This document shows positions 1-9,600 of a stretch of 52,420 bases of DNA, piece by piece. This DNA is from Kiritimatiellia bacterium (GTDB lineage Bacteria > Verrucomicrobiota > Kiritimatiellia > RFP12 > UBA1067), in assembly GCA_016296065.1 (NCBI GenBank), contig JAEDKA010000022.1, positions 1 through 52,420 of the forward strand. Reading direction: 5' to 3'. A model generated the notes under the pieces. It ran no database searches. It was not told the DNA's origin and saw only the letters and a program-made list of their open reading frames with translations. The position numbers and the translations under genes were made by a program. Every line of letters starts with the position of its first letter. Position 1 is the first letter of the stretch.

Positions 1-16
1 AGAGGTCGCAGAAGTT

Positions 17-111
17 GCGGTCGATTGCGATTGTCGTCGCCTCCCGCGATTGGCCTGGCATTGAGTGATAGTGAACCATAATTTGCGCGGGCGACAATCG
101 CAATCGCCCGC
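17..111. repeat. Long inverted repeat, 20-bp arms
   Basis: Bases 17-36 and 92-111 are reverse complements at 19 of 20 positions, with one mismatch at 21/107. The 15-bp core 22-36/92-106 is perfect. The 55-bp spacer contains no gene. No run of T follows, so it does not look like an intrinsic terminator. It could be a bacterial interspersed palindrome or the end of a small non-autonomous element. The window starts just upstream, so what it flanks on the left is unknown. Confidence 0.7.
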
Positions 112-129
112 GGTTTGAGCGGCGGGAGG

Positions 130-197
130 GTCGCGCTTGTCGCGACGGAGTAAGAAGGAGTTCTTCTTTTCAACATTGAAGCGGCGAGACGCCGCTT
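130..197. repeat. Two small perfect hairpins
   Basis: Bases 130-135 pair with 141-146 (GTCGCG stem). Bases 179-186 pair with 190-197 (AAGCGGCG stem, 3-nt loop AGA). Between them 152-156 and 161-165 form a weaker AAGAA/TTCTT stem. None is followed by a U-tract on either strand, so terminator function is not supported. The GC-rich stem with a triplet loop resembles the GGCGC-GAA-GCGCC hairpin inside uvrA (37428-37440), which may indicate a dispersed short palindrome family. Confidence 0.5.
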
Positions 198-298
198 CCC
201 CCAGTCAGTGTTCGTATAGCAATCGCAACCAGAACGAAGTCCATCGTTCCCGAGCGATTCACAAGTGAACGAAGCTATGAATATAGCGTAGGGTGTGA

Positions 299-502
299 GG
301 CGCGGGGTGGTTGCGCAGCATGATGAGCGACGGTGCAAAACCATGAGGGCGACCCGATTTCGCCGCGTCGCCCTTTTTGCCGAGAGGCCCCGTGGCACAG
401 GCAAAAAGGTAAAAGACCGCGAAATCGATGTCGCGCCATGGTTTCGCACCGGGCCTTGCGCCAGCAAGGCAGCGAATCACTGGCAAGCAACCGCCCCGCG
501 CC
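299..502. repeat. 204-bp fold-back (long imperfect hairpin) element
   Basis: Three nested pairs of arms are visible. Bases 299-314 pair with 487-502 (15 of 16 plus one G-U). Bases 332-363 pair with 419-450 (most positions, small shifts in the middle). Bases 373-381 pair with 400-408 perfectly. The segment folds almost end to end. It ends about 30 bp before the promoter of the first giant gene. The short reading frames inside it match nothing recognisable. Candidates are a MITE-like fold-back element or a structured RNA. The rest of 198-298 shows only tiny stems (for example 274-278/283-287). Confidence 0.6.
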
Positions 503-530
503 GAGCGCCCGGAATTTTTGGCTCTCGTGG

Positions 531-559
531 TGGACTTTGCCAATGAAATATGCTATAGT
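531..559 (+). promoter_or_regulatory. Sigma70-type promoter for the giant-protein operon
   Basis: The -35 candidate is TGGACT (531-536), then 17 bp, then -10 TATAGT (554-559). TGC before the -10 (551-553) gives it the extended form. The start site would be near 566, leaving a 5' leader of about 130 nt before the ATG at 697. A TTGACA at 633-638 is closer to the gene but has no acceptable -10. Confidence 0.5.
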
Positions 560-696
560 TAACGGGAATGGTCATAAGGGATTTTGTCGCTTCGAGCGGT
601 TCGAAGGACAATGTCTCTTGTGCCATATGGTGTTGACAAGCTGTAAAAGGCCTGAAAACATTTGGTAATCTTTATGTCGATAGTGGGAGGTAGAGC

Positions 697-3600
697 ATGT
701 TGAAAGGCATGACGAGATTCGCGACGCTGCTCGCAGCGGTCGTGGCGCAAGGCATCGGCGCGGCTCGCGCGGATGTGCGCGAGCTCGTTGACGCGGGAAA
801 AATTTCCTGGTCGGGTTCTCCCGCCGTCATCTATCTTAACGCCGACGGAACCGTCGCCGACGAGACCACATACTCCCACCTCGTCCTTAAGTATACCCAG
901 ACCGGCAACGCCGGCACACTCACCATTGCCGACGGCGTCAAGGCCGGCGCACGCATTCTCCTTGTTGGCGGCGGCGGCGCGGGCGGAAGCGCGACTGGTA
1001 CAAACAGGAATGCTGGTGCTGGTGGCGGTGGCGGTGCCGGCGGCTTCGTGGAGGCTGCGGAAACCCTAGAATCAAATACGTATACCGTAAACGTTGGCAC
1101 AGGAGGTGTCGCTGTAGCCAAGTCTGTAGGAGGAAACGGTGGCAGTTCTTTGATTGGAGTAGGAGACGAGGTTGTATTAGAGGCACTGGGCGGCGGCGGC
1201 GGCGGTGCTGCCAGCGATGGTAATTCCGGGGCCTCAGGCGGTGGCGGATCTCAGCAGTATGCTAGCAAAACCACAACGCCACACACAGGGGGTGCGGCGG
1301 TTGAGGGGCAGGGTCATGCTGGCGGCTTGGGAGATGTAGGTTTCTCTGCTGGCGGCGGTGGTGGCGCTGGGACAGCAGGAGGTCCTAGTCGCGAATCAAA
1401 TGTAGGTGGCAATGGCGGTGATGGTCTTTCCAGCTCAATTATCCTTGATGGAGATGGGAACCCAATCTTTTACGCTGGTGGCGGCGGTGGCGGAACGCGC
1501 ACGCAGACAGAAGAATCAGACCTCGGGTTAGGAGGCAACGGCGGCGGTGGTAACGGTGGCGGAGAGGCTGGTGCCACTCAAGGTGTCGATGGCCTGGGTG
1601 GCGGCGGCGGCGGAAGCAGTCTAGGCGGAGACGGCGGTAATGGCGGAAGTGGTGTCGTCATTATCCGCATTACATCGGCTGTAGAGACGAAGATTGACGT
1701 TCCGACGATTGACAACATTCCGTATGTTGGCGAGAATGTCGTTGCGTTTGACTTCGGTTTTGCGTATAAGTTTGTCGAGGGTGTGACGAATGCGACAGAT
1801 CTCGGGACGTATGAGTTCCAGGTCGAGCCGACGGAGGGATTCGAGTGGAAGACGGGCGGCACGGATGCCAAGACGATCACCTGGCGCATCGTCAAGCGCG
1901 CAATTGACCTTCCTGTAGTGGCCACCGACCTCGTCTATACACCGGGCGTCGACCAGGTTGGCGTAACGGTGAGCGATGACTACGCGACTTTCTGCACTTT
2001 CACCGACTCGAGCGTTACGAACGCCACCGATGCAGGCGTCTATTCCTTTACGGTGAGGCTCAACGATACGGACCGCACGTGCTGGAAGGATGGCACGACC
2101 CGCGTGATTTCCGACGCATGGCAGATTGCCCCCATCGCAGTCCCCGTTCCCGTTGCGAAGGACGGGCTTGTCTACACCGGTGCGGACCAGAACGGCTTCG
2201 AATCCCTCGACCTTGAGCGCTATGAGCTAACGGCGGGCGTCACGAACGCTACGGATGGCGGTTCGCATGCGTTTACCTTTTCGCTTCTCGGCAACACTGT
2301 TGATGTGAAGAACTATGTCTGGAATACCGACCCCAAGTCTGCCGAGGACTATTCCGGCGAATGGACCATTTCCGCCGCCGCGAACTCGATAATCTCCCTT
2401 GAGATCGACGGATGGAAGGTCGGGCTCACTCCCAACGCTCCGCGCATCAACGCGAGGTTCGGAGGCGATACGGCAGTCTACAAGTACGGCTTCGGCACGA
2501 GCGAGGAGTCGGTTTCTGAGTGGCTTGACGACCCGAACGCCGTGAACGCCGCCGGAAAGTGGATTGTCAAGGCCGACATCGCGGCGACCGACAGTTGGAC
2601 CGCCGCCCACGACATCTGCATCTTCGAGATGTGGGACGATCCTTCCGCAATCTATCACGACAGCGCCGAAATCTACGTCAAGGGACGCGACGGAGCGACA
2701 AAGACGCTCGAGGGCTTCCCGGTCGTCGTAAAGGTCTCCGCCGCGCGCATGCCGGGCTTCGACTACTCGCTTGCGGGCAACAAGTGCGACGGACTCCTCT
2801 TCGTCGACGAGTTCGGCAACCTCCTCCCCTACGAAGTCGAAACGTACGACGCGGCTGGCGAGTCAATCCTCTGGGTCAAGCTCGCGAAGCTTCCGCCGAC
2901 GGGCGTTACGCTTACGATGTACTGGAACATCAAGAACGGACAGTCGGCGCCGTATCCGTACTCCCCGAAGGCCGTGTGGAGCGAGTACACGGGCGTCTGG
3001 CACTTCAGCGAGTCCGAAGGCGGCGCAAAGACTATTCTTGACTCCACGGCAAACGGAATCAACGGCGCGGCTCACGCCAACTCCCTGGTTGCTGCCGGCG
3101 TCGTGGGCAACAGCCGCGGCAGAACGGACGCGACGAAGCAGAACGGCAATATGATGAGCGTCGGTAGTATATCCGCGCTTGATACGCTGACGCCGACGTT
3201 CACGGTATCTGGCTGGGTGATGCCGACTACTACGGCTTTCGATTGGGGTTACCTGTTCTCGCGCAAAACTTTGGACGCGACAACATCCTGGGGCTGGCAG
3301 TTCCGCGACGATGGCGGTAATTCTATACGCATTTATTCACGTGGCAATTCGGATCAGGATGGTCAGTACAACGTCGTTACCACAAGCGGAAGATTTGCGG
3401 CCAACCAATGGACCAAGTACGATGTGATCTACACCGAGGATAAGGCTACCATATATTTGAACGGTGTATTCATTTATTCGGAAGACCTAAAACCAGGTGG
3501 TTCGGCCTTGAACAGCAACCTTCCGTTCACGATCGGCGGTCTTTATGGAAATGGGTATGGTACCCTCAAGGCCTACAACGACGAGGTGCGTCTGAGGAAG

Positions 3601-6600
3601 GGCACGGTCGACGCCGAATGGATTGCGATGGAATACGAGTCGATTCACGATGAGGCATTCACCACCAACTCCATCGTAATGCGTGACGGGCAGAAGCTCA
3701 ACGCCTGGACCAAGCTGCCTACGATGGACAAGACGACGTGGGACAGCAAGGACACCCCCGGAACCATCACCTCGATGGGCAGCCTCCTCTACGGCAACGT
3801 CGCGGTTTCTATCTTCTCCGTGTACGATGAGACGCAGACATTCGACAGCATTGCCGATATCACCGAAGAGGGTCTCTACAGGGCGAGGTTCTATGCTGTC
3901 GATACTGACGATACAACGCCGATTTCCTACGACATCGACATCCGTGTCGTAACCAGCAAGCCGTATACGGATATTGTCGGTAACGGTGGAGATTCAGGTC
4001 GTGTTTTGCTAATGAACAACCATACTGCGAAATCTGGGGTTGTGAATGTAGACTATCAGGGTTGGTTTGATGCGGACAATGCGGGTGCCTATAAGGCGGA
4101 CACACCGACATATTGGCACCATGAAAATCTTTCGGCTCCCTCTGTTGCGACATTCAATTTGTTAAATGGTTCGGAATCAATTCTTTACAAATTGGGAGGG
4201 GCTCGTCTTTGGCATTTAGTGAATTGCCGACATGGCAATACCTTCCCCAAATCTGAAAATCCTGATCTTGTACCAACGCAAAATTATTTATCGTGGAATA
4301 CAACATATTCCCGAGGAATTATGGATCACACCATCTTGAAGCGTACTGGATTGCAGGCAGCAGCAGACCATACTACCGTTGGCCAGCTTGTGATGCAGAA
4401 CACAACTGATGCGGTGGTGTATTCGTCCTGCTTTACAAATGGCATCGGCACAATCTACTTTGATGCAGTCAACGGCTGGTGCCGTAGCACGGAGAACTAT
4501 GAGAACTACAAGCTCGTGGTCGAAGTTTGCACGAATACCGTCGAGGGGCTTGTTCCGACGGATGAGAACTCCTTTACGGTAGTTGAAGGTACCGACGAGG
4601 AGGGAGCGCCTACAATCACGACTAATTGGTACGGAAAGCTTGAAGGGCAGTGGGTGCCTGCTCAGATGACGCCGTACAGGCGAGACATTACAGAGGGTAA
4701 TCTCGAGTTCGAGAAGGAGGATCCGACCGAGGAGCTTACACTCGACATTGAGAACGGCGGAACTATGGATAACTTCTTCCGCGTCATTGTTCCGCTCGAT
4801 ATCCACGGACCAGTTCGTTTCCGCATAAGGCGTACCTCATATGACTCTAACTGGCCTGCAGACAACTCCTCCTTTATCCTCCTCGACAATATTATCGCGT
4901 CGTTGCCTGCGATGAGGGGCGATCTGTTCTCCGCTGGACACTTCGACGAGACGAAGTCGAACAACACGACGCTTGGTTGGGAGCTTGCCGCGAACGTGCC
5001 GTATCCGTCGCAGAAGGACGAGTCCGTCGTCGGACGCGCCAAGGCCGAATACTACGTGAACAGCGGCGACGGCACGGCGATCGACACGTCGAAGTTCTTC
5101 TCGGGCGCAAAGGTTCACTACCGCTGGCGCTACCTCAACCAGATGTCGTCCGAGTGGAAGTCCGTCGACCTCGATCCGGGCAACGGATTCAGGGCGCTTT
5201 CGGCGTTCGACCTTCCCGGTCATCCGTGCGACGTCGAGTACTGGTACGAATACAGCCTGCAGGCGCCGTTCTACAGCTACGTCGACTATTCCGGACTCGG
5301 CAAGGCGATTGACTACACCGAGGAGCGCGGCGTTATAACGAACAGGCTCGATGGCGTAGATCTGCCGAGCGGCGGCACGGACTGGTTCTTCCGCGTGCGC
5401 GAGGGCAAGAGTGCGTTTTCCGGCGTCGACATCGTCTTTGCGCGCGGCGAAGGCGCCGCGGAGGAGCGCGTCCACATGGCGCTCGTCGGCAACAACTCCT
5501 GGCGCGGGTTCGTCCAGACTAGGGAGGACCAGAAGGGCGACCTCAAGTACCGCTTCGAGGCTTTTGACCGTCAGACGGAGGAGTACGCGGAGTTCGCCGC
5601 CTCGACCAACTTCTGGTTCTGCAACTTCGAGAACCAGGAGCTCCCGATTAGCTCGTCCCTTGCCGAGGGCACGACAAACGACTGGTCGACCGTCGCGCTC
5701 GACGCGGTGACGGGCTACGTCATGTTCCAGATCGACGACGAGACGAAGTCGATTACGGTAGTGCACGCCGACTACCAGAACTTCAACCTCTGGAGCGACG
5801 CGCTCAACTGCAAGGACAACAACGGCAGGAGCCCGATCTTCGTCGGCACCTCCACGAAGAACGCGTACAAGATCGGCGTCTCGCCGATGAAGCAGACGTT
5901 CAGCGAGGACTTCTCGACATGGCTCACGATGCCTGCAACGAACACCTATTGGCAGGTTCCGACGTATGCCGACGTCAACCACCTCTATGGACACGAGGCC
6001 TACGAGACGTTCGGCAGCGACACGAACGGCCTGTGGGCCATCGGACAGGGAATGTGGGTCTCGAAGAAGTACAAGGAGGACACGGACGGCTCGGGCGTCG
6101 CCATCCAGATGGAGGGCAACGGAAAGGGCTACCTGCAGTTCACGGACGCACCTGCCGCGCCGCGCGGACTGGAGTCCGTCTCGTTCAACGCCCGCCTCGG
6201 TCAGTTCATCCGCTTCGACGACTTCGCTTACTACTACGGCTCCGTCATCTCGAAGATGCAGAACTACACGTTCATCACGCGTTCCGCCTTTGACCTAGCG
6301 AAGAACAAGGGCTTCAGCGGCAACGCGTCGCTCTCGCTAGTCGCCAACTACCTGCCGTCGAAGGGCTGCTACGAAGCTCGTTGGGAGTGGATTGGCACCA
6401 ACCTCAAGAACAAGAACAACTCCAAAGGTCAGCGCCTGTGCCTTTACCGCTGGAACGTCAATGGAGACGGAACGAAGACTTCGACGCTAGTCTCGGCGTG
6501 GACGAACGACGTGATCTCCACGAAGGAAGTCACGGCAATTGACGCCAACAACCGCTTCATGCCGTTCATGATATCCGTATCCAACGACGTCGCTAACGCG

Positions 6601-9600
6601 TGCACATGGGTGCTTGCGGGCGTTCGCCTCGACGAGGGCAGCAACGGCGCCAACAACGGAATAAAGCTTGGCGACGCGTGGACAAACTACGGCAGCAAGT
6701 GGCACTACATACGCTTCCGCGACAATTCGACGAAGCGACTCACCAAGGGTACGTACGGTGTCCTTTCCGCCAACTGCGACGGCGTCTTCGCGCGTCCTCA
6801 GATATCCAACAAGGCGCTTGCGGAGGTCGTGAACACCTCTCTCGCTGGCGGGCGCAGCGAGAAGCTTAAGAATCAGACGCTCGCAATTTCAACAGGACTT
6901 GGTACACTCGGTCTTTGCGCCACCGACTTCAAGCCGCGCACTGAAGCCGACGAGGAGATCGACTGGAACATCATACCGGGGCGGATGACCAACTACTATT
7001 CGACGGACGTCCTCAATGCGCTCCAGAGCGCGCCTGTCGCGCAGAAGCTTGAGATCTACGTCGGCACCGCCGGCAGGGCCGACTTCGGCGCGACGCCGCT
7101 CACGACAGTCGACCTCAACGGCTTCGGCGGCAGTCCGTTCACGATTCCGCTCTACACGACGAAGGACTGCTCGGTCAAGTTCGCCGTCGCGGGTACGCTT
7201 GAGGACGTCAGGACGGACGTCGTAATCGACTCCGTGTCGCTCAAGCAGTGGCGCGGCGGGAACTGGAACGTCGACGGTACGGTGAACGGCGTGTCGCAGT
7301 ACCTCCCCGCTTGGGCCGATCCCGACCACCGCTCGAACGTCAACGGCTACTCCAACTTCGTGTTCACGTCGTGCTGGGTCATCAACAACAACATCCTCAT
7401 GAGCGCCAAGAGGTCCGATCTCCAGACGCCGAGCGCGATCCGCTCGCCGCTGATGGACGGCTGGCTCAGGAACGGGCGCGGCGGCGACGGCACGATGCGC
7501 GGCAAGGGCCTCGGCATGATGTCCGTTGAATACAAGAACGCCCAGCCGAACACGATTCTCCAGCTTCAGATCGCGACGAACGACGTCTCCACTTCGACGG
7601 TCGACGGATACGACCTGTCGTTCAACGACGCCATCTGGACGACGGTGACGAACTTCAACTTCTCGACGATGTCGTCGTCCGAGCGCCTCAAGGGCGTCCT
7701 GAACTGCCATCTCGGCCTTCACGACGTCACTGGCGTGATGCGTCTCGTCGTATCTACCAACGTCATTGCCGCGGTCCAGAACGTGACCGACACGTCGCGC
7801 TTCGGCGAGGTGACGATCACGAAGGTCGTCTGCCGCGACGAGCCGGCGGTCGACATCCACAGCTGGTGGGGATGGAACATGAGGACGGTCGGCGGCGATC
7901 AGGACCGCGAGAAGAGGATGTACATCTCCGACTACTCGAACGCGGCCGGCGACATGGGGCTTTCGGCGGCGCTCAACAACTCGGTCGCGAACGACTCCAC
8001 GTCGTGGATCGACCTGAGCGACCGCGAGTCGTACCTGCCGCACAAGCCGTTCGTGCAGACGCCGACGTTCACGTCCAACGTCGTCGGCGAGGTGTCGTTC
8101 AAGGCGAGGAAGTACAGCGCGTCCGATCCGGCGGCCACGCTCGTCCTCTTCGGGTCCGTCGACGCGTCGGAGACCGACGAGGGCACGTGGAAGAAGCTCG
8201 ACGGCGGCGTCTTCTCGGTTACGAACGCCTACTACGAGACATACACCTTCAAGACCGACCCCGGCCAGGCGTACAAGGCGTTCCGTCTTGCGGTCGTGGG
8301 CGTCTCGGGAATTCGCGAAGACGTTTCGGGCGGCGGCAACGGGCTGCCTCCGGGCGTGATGGCCCCGGAGCGCGTGCTCATCGACGAGATGTACGTGAGC
8401 GAGGCGATCCGCGCGAGGATGGGCTTCAGGAACGTCGGCTGCTTCAAGAGCGACATGATCGGCACTGCTGAGGTTCCGAACGTCCCGAGCAGGCTCGAGC
8501 AGCCGCTCTGCAACGAGTCCTGGGGAGTGCAGTGCGAGGTGTACGGTGCGCAGCTGGCGGACGACATAGACTTCAGCCGCAAGCCGCGCGTGAGGCTGCA
8601 CTGGTTCGAGGGCGACTATCCGTGGGGCTACGAGAAGTGGGGCTCGCTGACCGAGAGCCAGGGTCACCGTTCCGCATGGCTCTCGCCCGCGACCGGCGGC
8701 GACGAGGGTCGCTACGTGTACCGCTCCAGCCAGCGCACGAGCCCCGAGGCGGTTGTGCCGATGTCGACCTTCGCGCCGACGCCGGTGCAGTACATGCTCG
8801 AGGTGGTCTACTACACCGTCGGCTCGTCGGTGCCGGTGACAAACACGATGTCGCAGTCCGACTGGCAGGTGCCAGACTGGTACAAGCCGCTCGACTACAA
8901 CGCCGATTCGAACCACGGCAACGGCAGGACGTTCGCGGCGTTCAACATTCTCGATAACGTCGCCCCTGGATGGGCGTGGATCAACGAGGTCAACATCACC
9001 GGCGACATCGACATCAACTACGACAACACGGACTCCGACTTCCAGTTTGTCGAGATTGCGCAGCCGCCGGAGGCCGACATGTCGGGCTGGACGGTGCGGC
9101 TGCTCGAGGCAAGCGACGGCAACGGAACGGTCATAACGAACATTCTCGCGACGTTCGGCGACGAGCTCGAGGGCAAGAAGGATGCAAAGTGGATCGACCC
9201 GAACGCGAACATGGTCTTCCGCGTGCTTGCGAACAAGGCGGCGCGGACGAACGGGAACCTGAGCTACGACGACGGCACGCTTGACGGAGTGTGGGATCCC
9301 GAGCGCAAGGACCAGTGGTCGGCGGTGTTCACGCGCGCCGGCGAGATATCGTCGTTCGACGCCGTCGCCCTGCAGCTGGTGAGGACGAGCGGCATCGTCG
9401 AGCACGAGGTCGTCGTGAAGGGCACGAACATGTGGGAGGACCTCAACATCCTCGAGCCCACGTGGTCCGTCAACACGAAGGCCTATCTCGAGTCCAAGAT
9501 GCCGAAGACGGACTTTGTTCTCACGCCCTACGACAACCAGGGCGAGCCCTACTCGACGGGCGTCTACCAGAACAACGGTTCCGTCTCGAACGACTGGACC

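Noticed and set aside
633..638. TTGACA as -35 for the first giant gene
   Set aside because: No acceptable -10 occurs 16-18 bp downstream; the best hexamer there matches TATAAT at about half its positions, and TAATCT at 666 is too far.
259..668. Several short reading frames upstream of the first giant gene
   Set aside because: They overlap each other and the fold-back element on both strands, lack ribosome sites and show no family resemblance.
960..1665. Possible minisatellite or CRISPR-like array
   Set aside because: The GGCGGC-rich repeats are codons of a Gly-rich protein domain; there are no regular repeat and spacer units.
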